Source: Labrys monachus
GTDB taxonomy: Bacteria > Pseudomonadota > Alphaproteobacteria > Rhizobiales > Labraceae
Direction: 5' to 3'
Length of the DNA stretch: 64,000 nucleotides
Assembly: GCF_030814655.1 (NCBI RefSeq)
Contig: NZ_JAUSVK010000001.1
Span: 1,061,043 to 1,125,042 of the forward strand
Shown here one piece after another: positions 46,223-54,693 of this stretch. Each line of letters starts with the position of its first letter. Position 1 is the stretch's first letter. The notes below the pieces were generated by a model. That model ran no database searches and had not been told where the DNA came from. It saw nothing but the letters and a program-made list of their open reading frames with translations. Both the position numbers and the translations under genes were made by a program.

Positions 46223-47086
46223 TCAGGCCTCCAGGTTCTTGCCGATGAGACGGACGAGGAACATCGCGACGATGTTGGCGAGGACGACCGCGATGAGCGC
46301 GCCGGCCGAGGCGCCGCCGATATCCGATGCCTGCTGCGTGAGATAGACCAGATAGGGCAGGTTCGAGGTCGAGGGGCCGCCATTGGTGGTGACCTTGATC
46401 TCGGCGAAGGTGTTGAGCAGGAAGATCGTCTCGATCAGCACCACCACGGTGATGGCGCGCGAGAGGTGCGGCAGCACGATGTAGAAGAAATAGGAGAGCG
46501 GCTTGGCGCCGTCGAGCTGCGCGGCTTCCTTCTGCTCCTCGTCCAGGGACTGGATCGCCGTCAGCAGGATGAGCGTGGCGAAGGGCAGCCACTGCCAGGC
46601 GACGATCAGGATGATCGACAGCAGCGGGTAATTGGTGAACCAGATCACCACCGGCAGGTGCAGCGATTGCGAGATCCAGGTGAAGAGACCCGAATCCGGA
46701 TTCATGAACAGGTTCTTCCACACCAGCGCCGAGACGGTCGGCATCACGAAGAAGGGGGCGAGCACCATCAGGCGCACGATGCCCTGCCCGAAGAAGGGCT
46801 GGTCCATCAGGAGGGCGAGCAGGACGCCGCCGACGACGGTGATGACGAGGACGCTGGCGACCAGGGTCAAGGTGACGATCAGGGCCTGGATGAAGGCGGG
46901 ATCGGTCAGGAAGTAATAATAATTCTCCCAGCCTGACCAGTCATAGGTGTCGAGGTTCTGGAGATCGTAGCGGTGGAACGAGAACCAGATGGTCATCACC
47001 AGCGGGACGATCATCCAGATGAAGAGCATCAGCACCGAGGGCGCGACGGCTGCCCGGGCCAGCAAACGCGTCTGCTGCGTCGCCAT
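46223..47086 (-). CDS. Polyol ABC transporter permease (SmoF/MalF type)
   Basis: This 287-residue inner-membrane permease has six helices, the EAA loop QKEAAQLDGAKPLSYFFYIV and a MalF-like start (ARAAVAPSVLMLFIWMIVPL). GGGGAGG lies 7 nt before the ATG. It forms the channel with the subunit encoded 4 nt downstream. It lies 168 nt after the binding-protein gene. Confidence 0.94.
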   Translation of the reverse strand: MATQQTRLLARAAVAPSVLMLFIWMIVPLVMTIWFSFHRYDLQNLDTYDWSGWENYYYFLTDPAFIQALIVTLTLVASVLVITVVGGVLLALLMDQPFFGQGIVRLMVLAPFFVMPTVSALVWKNLFMNPDSGLFTWISQSLHLPVVIWFTNYPLLSIILIVAWQWLPFATLILLTAIQSLDEEQKEAAQLDGAKPLSYFFYIVLPHLSRAITVVVLIETIFLLNTFAEIKVTTNGGPSTSNLPYLVYLTQQASDIGGASAGALIAVVLANIVAMFLVRLIGKNLEA

Positions 47087-47254
47087 TCGAAATCCTCCCC
47101 ATGACCGAAACCTTGATGGTCTGTTCTTGACGGGCTGCCCTTGGCTTGGCCCGCGATTGGCCTCGATCCGCCTCGGCTCGAAAGAGGCTGCCCGTTCCGG
47201 AGAAGGGGCAGCCCAGTGTCGGGAGGTCGGGATCGTCCGTTCCGCGAGGCGGGT

Positions 47255-48571
47255 CTACTTGATGTAGCCGGCCTTCGTCATGGTGCGCGTCGTACTGTTC
47301 TGGGCGGAGGCGAGGGCGGCATCCACGGTGGTGCTGCCGGCGAGGGCCGCCGAGAACTGCTGGCCGACCGTGGTGCCGATGCCCTGGAACTCGGGAATGG
47401 CGACGAACTGCACGCCGACATAGGGCACGGGCTTGACGGTCGGATGGGTCGGATCGGCGGACATGATCGAATCCAGCGTCAGCTTCGCGAAGGGAGCTGC
47501 CTTCTGGTATTCGGGGTTGGCGTAGAGCGACTTGCGCGTGCCGGGGGGCACGTTCGCCCAGCCTTCCTTCGAGGCCACCAGGTCGATGTAGTGCTTGCCC
47601 GTCGCCCAGGCGATGAACTTCTCGGCCGCCTCGATGTGCTTGGAGCTCTTCGGGATGGCGAGCGACCAGGCCCACAGCCAGTTGGCGTTCTTGCCGAGGC
47701 CGTTGTTCGGCGCCAGCGCGAAGCCGACCTGGTCGGAGACCTTGGACTGCTTGGGATCGCTGACGAAGGAAGCGGCGACGGTGGCGTCGATCCACATGCC
47801 GCATTTGCCGGAATTGAACAGCGTCAGGTTCTCGTTGAAGCCGTTGGACGAGGCGCCGGGCGGGCCGGCATCCTTCAGCAGCTTGACGTAGAAGCTGAGC
47901 GTGTTCTTCCATTCCGGCTGGTCGAATTGGGGATGCCACTTCTCATCGAACCAGCGGGCGCCGAACGAATTCGACATCGCGGTGATGAAGGCCATGTTCT
48001 CACCCCAGCCCGCCTTGCCGCGCAGGCAGATGCCGTAGGTGCCGGTGGCCTTGTCGGCGATCTTGCGCGCCGCGTCGGCGACGAAATCCCAGGTCGGGCT
48101 TTCCGGCATGGTGAGGCCGGCCTTGGCGAACAGGTCCTTGCGATACATCACCATCGAGGATTCGCCGTAGAAAGGCGCGGCGTAGAGCTTGTCCTCGTAG
48201 CTGAGCCCGGCGCGAATCGGGGTGAGGAGGTCGTCGACGTCGTAGTCGGCGCCGAGCTTGTCGAGCGAGACCAGCCAGCCCTTCTTGGCCCAGATCGGCA
48301 CTTCATAGGTGCCGATGGTGAGGACGTCGAACTGGCCGGCCTTGGTGGCGATGTCGGTCGTCACCTTCTCGCGCAGCGCGTTCTCCTCCAGCGTCACCCA
48401 GTTCAGCGTGACGTCCGGATTGGCTTTCGTAAAGTCGTCCGTCAGCTTCTGCATGCGGACCATGTCGCCATTGTTGACGGTGGCGATCGTCAGCGTATCG
48501 GCCGCCCAGGCGGAGGCGACGCTGCATGCGAGCGCGCCGGCCAGAGCGAGTAAGGTTTTCGCAGTCTTCAC
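47255..48571 (-). CDS. Extracellular solute-binding protein for sorbitol/mannitol-type polyols (SmoE-like)
   Basis: The 438-residue CUT1 binding protein has a signal peptide (KTLLALAGALACSVASAWAA). The family body includes TIATVNNGDMVRMQKLTDDF, TIGTYEVPIWAKKGWL, YEDKLYAAPFYGESSMVMYR and GAWSLAIPKSSKH-like segments. The start is a GTG at 48571 with AGGGAGG 5 nt upstream; an upstream ATG in the frame lacks a ribosome site. It captures polyols in the periplasm for the permeases downstream. Assignment to sorbitol/mannitol rests on family resemblance and operon order, not on binding data. Confidence 0.92.
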   Translation of the reverse strand: MKTAKTLLALAGALACSVASAWAADTLTIATVNNGDMVRMQKLTDDFTKANPDVTLNWVTLEENALREKVTTDIATKAGQFDVLTIGTYEVPIWAKKGWLVSLDKLGADYDVDDLLTPIRAGLSYEDKLYAAPFYGESSMVMYRKDLFAKAGLTMPESPTWDFVADAARKIADKATGTYGICLRGKAGWGENMAFITAMSNSFGARWFDEKWHPQFDQPEWKNTLSFYVKLLKDAGPPGASSNGFNENLTLFNSGKCGMWIDATVAASFVSDPKQSKVSDQVGFALAPNNGLGKNANWLWAWSLAIPKSSKHIEAAEKFIAWATGKHYIDLVASKEGWANVPPGTRKSLYANPEYQKAAPFAKLTLDSIMSADPTHPTVKPVPYVGVQFVAIPEFQGIGTTVGQQFSAALAGSTTVDAALASAQNSTTRTMTKAGYIK

Positions 48572-48726
48572 CAGAACCTCCCTTAGAAAAGACGTGCCAT
48601 TTCGATGCGGCTTATTGGGCGTTGAGCAGGCGCCCAACACCCGGGCATGTTCTCAACGGTGCGACGCCTTGTCAAGCGGGGTCCGGGAACATCTTTGGCT
48701 GCGCTGCAACAATCCGGGCCCGGCGA

Positions 48727-49686
48727 TCAGTTCTGGTCGAGGAGAGCGAGCGCGGTATGCTCGTCGGTGATCAGGCCGGAAAGGAGGTCGCCCTTCAGTG
48801 CCGCCCGCAGCGGAGCGACCTTGCGCGGGCCGGCGGCCACGCCGACCACGGGGACGATGCGCGCGAGGTCGTCCGGACGGAAGCCCGGAAGGCGGTTGGT
48901 GTAGTCGTTGGACTGGATCCTGCCGTCCCGGTCGAAGGGCCAGGCCGCGATTTCGCCGATGGCGCCGTTCTCGACGAGGTAGCGCATCTCGGATTCCTCG
49001 ACGAAACCGTCCTGCTGCAGCGGCGAGCCCCAATTGACGTCGCTGACGCCGACATAGATCGCCCGCGCGGTTTCCACCAGCTCGCGGATCCTGCGGTGCA
49101 CCGGCTGCTGCTGCAGGGTGCGGCAATGCTCCACCGTGCCGGCGACGACCGGCATCTGCAGCGGATAGCATTTGGCCCCCAGCTTGTCGGCGAGGCGCAT
49201 GGCGATCTCATAGGGGCTGACGCAGCCGTCCCGGGCCGCATTGCCGACGATCGATACCATCTTGAGGTCCGGACGAGAGCGGGCGGAAATCTCGCGCGCC
49301 ATGCGCAGCAGGGTGCGTCCGGTGGAAAACCCGAAGACGCCCGAACCGCGCTGGCCGAACTGGGCTTCAAGGACCTGCGCCGCCGCCAGCCCGACCGCCG
49401 CCAGCGGGTCGTGCAGCCCGTTCGGCACGACCTCGCAGATCGACAGGCCGAAACGGCCCCGCAGATTCTGCGCCAGCGCGGTGCATTCGGCGACGGGGCC
49501 CTGGATGCGGAACTCGATCACCCGTTCCGACACCGCGAGCGCGATCAGGCGCTGGACACTCTGGCGGGAGACGTCGAACTGGGTGGCGATCTCGTCCTGC
49601 GTGGCGCCATCGATGTAATAGAGCCAGGCTGCACGCGTCGCGAGGTCCAGCTTGCGGCCCTGGAGTTCGCCGACATCGCCGCTCAT
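48727..49686 (-). CDS. SorC-family sugar-binding transcriptional regulator
   Basis: The 319-residue regulator has an N-terminal HTH (ATRAAWLYYIDGATQDEIAT, FDVSRQSVQRLIALAVSERV) and a C-terminal sugar-phosphate-binding domain (FGFSTGRTLLRMAREIS, SIVGNAARDGCVSPYEIAMR, GVAAGPRKVAPLRAAL). Members of this family control sorbitol, mannitol or related operons and respond to the sugar or its phosphate. It is the first gene of the leftward polyol operon, 155 nt before the binding-protein gene, so both autoregulation and control of the transporter are expected. Confidence 0.92.
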   Translation of the reverse strand: MSGDVGELQGRKLDLATRAAWLYYIDGATQDEIATQFDVSRQSVQRLIALAVSERVIEFRIQGPVAECTALAQNLRGRFGLSICEVVPNGLHDPLAAVGLAAAQVLEAQFGQRGSGVFGFSTGRTLLRMAREISARSRPDLKMVSIVGNAARDGCVSPYEIAMRLADKLGAKCYPLQMPVVAGTVEHCRTLQQQPVHRRIRELVETARAIYVGVSDVNWGSPLQQDGFVEESEMRYLVENGAIGEIAAWPFDRDGRIQSNDYTNRLPGFRPDDLARIVPVVGVAAGPRKVAPLRAALKGDLLSGLITDEHTALALLDQN

Positions 49687-49879
49687 GCGGTTCCTTCCCT
49701 TTGAGTAAATGCTCGCGTCATATGCGAAAGCTCAATTGTTGCGCGTAGCATGCACTCATGGCCGCGCTGCGCAAGCTTCCAATGGCGCAAATAATCGATT
49801 TATCGTCGCCTTTGCTACTCCCGGCTCCCGCCTGTGGGGGAACGGCCGCCTTCCGTGTGCCCGATATCGCGCGATCTGA

Positions 49880-50311
49880 TCAGCGCAACCGCGCGAGCAG
49901 CGACAGCAGGATCTTCCGCTCGGCCTCGTCGAGAGGGGAGAGAGTCAGCCGGGAGATCTCCAGGGCGACGGCGGCGAGACGTTCATAGAGCGCGCGGCCG
50001 CCCGGCGACAGCGAGAGGGCGAGGCGGCGGCGGTCGTCCGGATCGGGCCTGGTCTCGACGAAGCCACGCTTGATGAGGCGCTCGACCACGCCCTTCACCG
50101 TGGCGACGTCCATGGCGGTGAGGCGGCCAAGCATGTTCTGCGAACAGCAGCCGAGTTCGGCGAGCTTGGCCAGGACGGCCCATTGCGTGGGCGTAAGGGA
50201 TTCGCCGAGATGCTCGGCGAACAGGGCGGCATGGCGCTGATAGGCCTGCCTCAGCACGAAGCCGATCTGATCGTCGAGGATATAGGCCGCGCTCTCCTCT
50301 GGATCAGCCAC
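49880..50311 (-). CDS. MarR-family transcriptional regulator
   Basis: The 143-residue product begins at a GTG (VADPEESAAYILDDQIGFVL) and carries the MarR winged helix: TPTQWAVLAKLAELGCCSQN, LTAMDVATVKGVVERLIKRG and the wing ETRPDPDDRRRLALSLSPGG. A short Cys pair (GCCSQN) could sense redox or electrophiles, as in some MarR proteins. The frame is open further upstream but Arg/Ser-rich. It follows the ferredoxin-NADP reductase gene by 49 nt on the same strand, suggesting joint control through the palindrome at 51268-51289. Confidence 0.83.
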   Translation of the reverse strand: MADPEESAAYILDDQIGFVLRQAYQRHAALFAEHLGESLTPTQWAVLAKLAELGCCSQNMLGRLTAMDVATVKGVVERLIKRGFVETRPDPDDRRRLALSLSPGGRALYERLAAVALEISRLTLSPLDEAERKILLSLLARLR

Positions 50312-50360
50312 GCCCTTGTCCGCCCCCTTGCAACGCCCGCTTCGTCGACCCCAGGCTGTT

Positions 50361-51134
50361 CTACCTGTCGACGAACGCTTTTTCGATGACGAAATGGCCG
50401 GGCTCGCCGTGATTGCCCTCGACGGCACCCCGCTCCTCGAGCAGGGCCTTCAGGTCGCGCAGCATCTCCGGGCTGCCGCAGATCATCACGCGGTCCTGCT
50501 CGACGTCGAGCGGCGGCAGGCCGATATCCTCGAACAGCTTCTCCGACTTGATGAGGTCGGTGATGCGCCCGGTGTTGCGGAAGGCCTCGCGCGTCACCGT
50601 CGGGTAATAGATCAGCTGCTCGCGCACGCTTTCGCCGAGGAATTCATGGGCCGGCAATTCATGGGTGATGCGCTCGCCATAGGCGAGTTCCTGCACCTGG
50701 CGGCAGCCATGGATCAGCACGATCTTCTCGAAGCGGCCATAGGTCTCGGGATCCTTGATCAGGCTCAGGAAGGGGGCGAGGCCGGTGCCGGTGCCGATGA
50801 GATAGAGGTGGCGGCCGGGCTTGAGGTTGTCGAGCAGCAGCGTTCCCGTCGCCTTGCGGCCAACGATGATGGCGTCGCCTTCCTTCAGATGCTGGAGGCG
50901 CGAGGTGAGCGGGCCGTCCTGCACCTTGATCGAGAAGAATTCGAGCGTGTCCTCGTGATTGGCGCTGACGAGACTGTAGGCGCGCAGCAGCGGCCGGCCG
51001 TTGACCGGCAGGCCGATCATGGTGAACTGCCCGTTCTCGAAACGGAAGCCGGGATCGCGCGTCGTGGTGAAACTGAACAGCTTGTCGGTCCAGTGATGGA
51101 CGCTGAGGACGCGCTCCTCGTTGAAATTGCTCAT
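50361..51134 (-). CDS. fpr: Ferredoxin--NADP(+) reductase
   Basis: The 257-residue flavoprotein has the FAD motif RPLLRAYSLVSAN, NADP-binding GTGTGLAPFLSLIKDPE, VILIHGCR-like and MICGSPEMLRDLKALLEERG segments, and C-terminal VIEKAFVDR, the bacterial subclass I ending. It moves electrons between NADPH and ferredoxin or flavodoxin, often in oxidative-stress defence. GAGG 5 nt before ATG 51134 sets the start. A MarR gene follows in the same direction. Confidence 0.93.
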   Translation of the reverse strand: MSNFNEERVLSVHHWTDKLFSFTTTRDPGFRFENGQFTMIGLPVNGRPLLRAYSLVSANHEDTLEFFSIKVQDGPLTSRLQHLKEGDAIIVGRKATGTLLLDNLKPGRHLYLIGTGTGLAPFLSLIKDPETYGRFEKIVLIHGCRQVQELAYGERITHELPAHEFLGESVREQLIYYPTVTREAFRNTGRITDLIKSEKLFEDIGLPPLDVEQDRVMICGSPEMLRDLKALLEERGAVEGNHGEPGHFVIEKAFVDR

Positions 51135-51267
51135 GCTGGCCTCGCCGCCGCTACAGTCGATCGTTTGCCGGTGAGATATCCGCAAACATTCTGGCAATCA
51201 AATAAATAAACATTTGATAGCGTGAATTGCAGGGGGCTGCGATTTCCCGTCGCGGTATCAGCCGGAT

Positions 51268-51289
51268 ATTCGTTCGTATACAAACGAAT
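51268..51289. promoter_or_regulatory. Near-perfect palindromic operator upstream of fpr-marR
   Basis: ATTCGTT and AACGAAT arms flank a CGTATACA centre, giving a 22 bp site with 20 matching positions, 134 bp upstream of the fpr ATG. Size and symmetry fit a MarR dimer site. The MarR gene downstream of fpr is the likely binder (inference). The rest of 51135-51374 shows no gene. Confidence 0.6.
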
Positions 51290-51374
51290 TGGCGCGAGAT
51301 CAAGATCCGGCTTGAGGGGCTGTCGGCTGGGAGGGGCGGCGTGCCGCCGCGTATCGGCACGCCGTGCGGGCGGC

Positions 51375-53015
51375 TCAGTCCAGCGTGATCGATTCGCCCC
51401 AGGGCCAGGTCACCCTGTAGCCGAACCTGATGTCCTTGACCTCGCCGGGAGCGAGATCATAGGTCCATACCGCCACGCCGCGGCGGTCGTCGGCGTTCTT
51501 CACCGTCGGCGGCGTCATCTGCGGCGAAAGCTCGATGCGGATGGCGCTGTTCTCGCTGACGGGCAGGGCCTCCTCCACGGAGATCCGGATCGGGGTCGGA
51601 CGGCCGTTGCGCAGCGTGACCTTGTAGTCGCGCCGGTCCGAGCTGGTCGGATGGGCGTTGCCGCTGTCCGATTCCAGCTTGCGCGTCACGACGCGGTCGA
51701 TCTTGATGCGGTCGTCGACGCCGAAGCCGAGCCGCACCGGCTGGCCGCTTGTGGCGAAGGGCATGTCGGCCTGGCCGGCATAGAGCCCGTCGCGGTAGAT
51801 GGAGACGCTGCCGGGAAAGAGCGGCGTGTCGTCCGCCAAGTCGAAGGCCGCTTCGATATAGGCAGCTTCCTGCAGGGCCGGGGCGGCCCGTGCCACGACC
51901 TCGGGACTGACGGTGAAGGATGCGAGGCGCAGCGACCGGGTCGAGGGGCCGGACTGGATCGATGTCCGCCCCGGGAGCGTCCATGTGCTCTGGAAGCCGG
52001 CGATGTCGGTCCTGGCCTCCGTTTCGCGGCCGGGCACCGGCGGAGGCGCGGGTCTGGCAGCCAGGCTCGGCGCGATCGGCGCGCTTGCCGCTTCGCTCTT
52101 GCGCGCCTCGGCGCGGGGCGCCGGGACGACGGCGTCCGCCAGGATGTCCGGCGCGAAAGCGACGATCCTGCTGTCCAGCTTCGGCACGCTCGCGCCCGTG
52201 GAGGCATGGGCCGTCGAGATCGTCAGGGTGACGTCCCGCCAATCCTCGCCGGTCGATTGGGTGACCCTGGCGCGGCGGATGACTTCGAGCGCGTTCCGGC
52301 CCGTGTCGAGCCGCGCGTCATAGAGGGGCGTCCAGCCGGCTTGGGCGACGAGGTAGGAGACGTGCAGCCTGCCTCTCGCCGGCCGGTCCGACGAAAGGGC
52401 GATACGCAGCGCGGTTCCCTGCCTGCCCTGCGGGCGGCCGTCGCGCCGTCTCTCGAGGTCGGCGATCTGCTCGTCCACGCCGCGCAGCGTCACCTTGGCC
52501 TGGCGGATCGCTTCGTTGACGCCCGTAAGGTCGTCGCCGACGGCGTTCCACGTCGCCCGCAGCGAGGCGGCGTCGCCGCCGTCCTTGCCGGTCGGAAAGC
52601 CGGAGGTGCGGGCGAAGCGTTCGATCAGCGCCTGCTTGGCGGTCAGCGCGGCGATCGTCGCGGCGACGGCGTCGCGCCTGTCATGCAGGTCGACCAGCGC
52701 CTTGCCCGCGCTCGCATCGGGCTGCGGCACGTCGATCGTCGCCGTGGAAGCATCGATGCCGGCAATCGCGACGCCATCGGCCTCTCCGGCATCGACGCGC
52801 AGAGAGCTTGCGTCGATGCCGGGCGGAAGGTCGCGGGCGACCAGGGTCGTCTCGCCGGGCGGCGCGGAAAAATCGATGACGCGGCTCACCGTGGCGCCGT
52901 CGGGATAGACAGCCACTGCATCGATCGCCGATCTCACGTCGAGATCGGCCGCAAAGACCGGGGTGGTGCCGAGCAGCAGAAGCGCGGTGACGGCGAGGCG
53001 ATTGGCGAGACCCAT
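51375..53015 (-). CDS. MuiA-type protein (DUF4139/DUF4140)
   Basis: The 546-residue protein has a signal peptide (ANRLAVTALLLLGTTPVFAA). An N-terminal DUF4140 domain follows (AVAVYPDGATVSRVIDFSAP), then a coiled-coil region (about 110-190), a linker rich in Ala/Pro (about 290-330) and a C-terminal DUF4139 beta domain (YLVAQAGWTPLYDARLDTGR, EYKVTLRNGRPTPIRISVEE-like). Overproduced homologues were linked to suppression of mucoidy, hence the name; the biochemical role is unknown. It is probably periplasmic. It is separated by 106 bp from the amidotransferase gene upstream on the same strand. Confidence 0.85.
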   Translation of the reverse strand: MGLANRLAVTALLLLGTTPVFAADLDVRSAIDAVAVYPDGATVSRVIDFSAPPGETTLVARDLPPGIDASSLRVDAGEADGVAIAGIDASTATIDVPQPDASAGKALVDLHDRRDAVAATIAALTAKQALIERFARTSGFPTGKDGGDAASLRATWNAVGDDLTGVNEAIRQAKVTLRGVDEQIADLERRRDGRPQGRQGTALRIALSSDRPARGRLHVSYLVAQAGWTPLYDARLDTGRNALEVIRRARVTQSTGEDWRDVTLTISTAHASTGASVPKLDSRIVAFAPDILADAVVPAPRAEARKSEAASAPIAPSLAARPAPPPVPGRETEARTDIAGFQSTWTLPGRTSIQSGPSTRSLRLASFTVSPEVVARAAPALQEAAYIEAAFDLADDTPLFPGSVSIYRDGLYAGQADMPFATSGQPVRLGFGVDDRIKIDRVVTRKLESDSGNAHPTSSDRRDYKVTLRNGRPTPIRISVEEALPVSENSAIRIELSPQMTPPTVKNADDRRGVAVWTYDLAPGEVKDIRFGYRVTWPWGESITLD

Positions 53016-53121
53016 GGCGAAGCTCCGATGAAGGCGCCATCGGAGGGGTCAATTGCGGCGCGAGGGCGGCGGTTCGCGCCTGGGTTGCGACAGGTGTGAC
53101 CGAAGGAACAGGAGACGGGCC

Positions 53122-53979
53122 TTACGCCCGGCCGCGCTCCGACTGCACCGGCCTGACGCGCAGGGCGATGAAGTTCTCGATTTCCTTGAGCCGGATCCTG
53201 GCGTCGAGAATGTCCGGCCCGATGCCGTAGCGCCATGAAATATCCTTGCGGCGCGGGTCGGCCACCAGCGCCTCGAGGTCCGCCAGCCACTGGTCGGCGG
53301 TGCCCGCGTCACGGAAGAAACCTTCGGCCAGCAATGTCGGCTTGTAGCGGCGCATGATCACCGACAATTCGTTCAGCGAAAATTCCGGGTGATACTGGAT
53401 GCCCCAGAACCGCCCGCCCTCATAGGGGATCTCGACGGCCTGCACGTCGCTGACCGGGTTGGCGGCGAGGACGATGGCCCCCTCCGGCAGCGTCTCGACT
53501 TCGTCGCCATGCACGCAGGGGCTGGTGAACACCGGCGCCTTGCCGCGATAGAGCGGATGATCGCGTCCTTCCGGCGTCAGGGCGATGTCGCGCGCGATGC
53601 CGACCTCGCGCCCGCGCGGATTGGCGCGGACCGAGCCGCCGGCCGCGACCGTGGCCACCTGCAAGCCCCAGCAGGAGCCGAAGAAGGGCGTGCCCGAGCG
53701 ATAGACTTCGCGGGCCAGCTCGACCTGCCGCATCGTCTCCGGCTCCGCTTTCCAGATGTTCAGGCCGGAGCCGGTCAGCACCACGCCGTCATAGCCCTCC
53801 AGGCCCGTCCTTTCCGGCAGGTTGGCGCCCTCGTCCGCGGGCAGGGCGATGTCGCAGATCGCCTCGGGCGCGAGGCTCTTGAGGACGGCGGCGTAGGATT
53901 CGGAAGGCGTGAGGCCATAGGTGGCCCTGTGCCGTTCACGCGCAGCACGGACATTGCCTTCGACGACGAGGAGACGCAT
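53122..53979 (-). CDS. Class I glutamine amidotransferase-like protein
   Basis: This 285-residue protein has a GATase-1 domain with an intact triad: C103 in GSCWGLQ, H197 and E199 in GIQYHPEF. The oxyanion strand VLTGSGLNIW comes before it. About 65 extra residues at the C-terminus (MRRYKPTLLAEGFFRDAGTA onward) are helical. It hydrolyses glutamine or a related gamma-glutamyl compound; no synthase partner is encoded nearby, as in GMP-synthase-like stand-alone members. The start at 53979 begins family sequence (MRLLVVEGN); the upstream ribosome site is weak. Confidence 0.87.
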   Translation of the reverse strand: MRLLVVEGNVRAARERHRATYGLTPSESYAAVLKSLAPEAICDIALPADEGANLPERTGLEGYDGVVLTGSGLNIWKAEPETMRQVELAREVYRSGTPFFGSCWGLQVATVAAGGSVRANPRGREVGIARDIALTPEGRDHPLYRGKAPVFTSPCVHGDEVETLPEGAIVLAANPVSDVQAVEIPYEGGRFWGIQYHPEFSLNELSVIMRRYKPTLLAEGFFRDAGTADQWLADLEALVADPRRKDISWRYGIGPDILDARIRLKEIENFIALRVRPVQSERGRA

Positions 53980-54120
53980 TTCGCACCCGGGAGATCGCAG
54001 TGAATTGGCTCGTGCGCACGGCTTTAGCAGCCCCCGGCCCGGAGGAAAAGAGCACAGCGTCCGGGGTGGCAATCATCGGAGGCATCGGGTAGAGCGCCCC
54101 TGCAAGCCGGAGCTTCTCCC

Positions 54121-54363
54121 ATGAATCGCCTTTTACGCATTCTGATCGTCGTCGTCGTGGCCTTCATCGCCGTCATCGGCGGCCGCTGGTATGCCTATGT
54201 CACCAACACGACCGACCCGTTCGATGAAGTGGGCATCGAGCTCAACAGCCGCATGCCCGGCCCGCTCAACGCATGGGGCTGCAGCCGGCTGAAGGAGACC
54301 TTCGGCAACAAGACGCTGCCGCCCTATGGCTGCGCCGCCGGCGGCGGCACGGCCTGGAAGTAG
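54121..54363 (+). CDS. Small membrane-anchored protein of unknown function
   Basis: The 80-residue product has one N-terminal membrane helix (RILIVVVVAFIAVIGGRWYA) and a periplasmic tail with two cysteines (NAWGCSRLKE and PPYGCAAGG). GGAG lies 8 nt before the ATG. I do not recognise a named family; it resembles small conserved Rhizobiales proteins. It is divergent from the amidotransferase gene. Confidence 0.65.
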   Translation: MNRLLRILIVVVVAFIAVIGGRWYAYVTNTTDPFDEVGIELNSRMPGPLNAWGCSRLKETFGNKTLPPYGCAAGGGTAWK

Positions 54364-54689
54364 TTGATCTGGGATCGCAGCGTCCCGTCCATAGGCGCTA
54401 AGCTTCCAGACAATAGCGCGGTTTTTCTTCTCCCCGCCGAGACCCCAAGCATTTCCAAAGGAAATGCAGCGTCCCGAAAGGGAGAAGGCGGCTCATTATC
54501 GTATTTTGGCGCATAGGAGCGTCCACGATTTGTCATTGCCGGGGCTTGTCCCGGCGATCCGGCCGGGCCGCGAGCCGTCATGCCGTACGAAGTCCGGATA
54601 CCCGGGACAAAGCCCGGATATCACAAAGCTGCGCCTCTTCCTCTCATCTTGGCCTAGGGGCAGGGTGCCCGCGGCCCGGGGAAGAAGAC
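54364..54689. other. Spacer between the small membrane protein and IS5 copy 2
   Basis: These 326 bp hold no convincing gene. Open frames read through but are Arg-rich without ribosome sites. No terminator with a clear U-tract was found. Confidence 0.35.
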
Positions 54690-54693
54690 CTAG

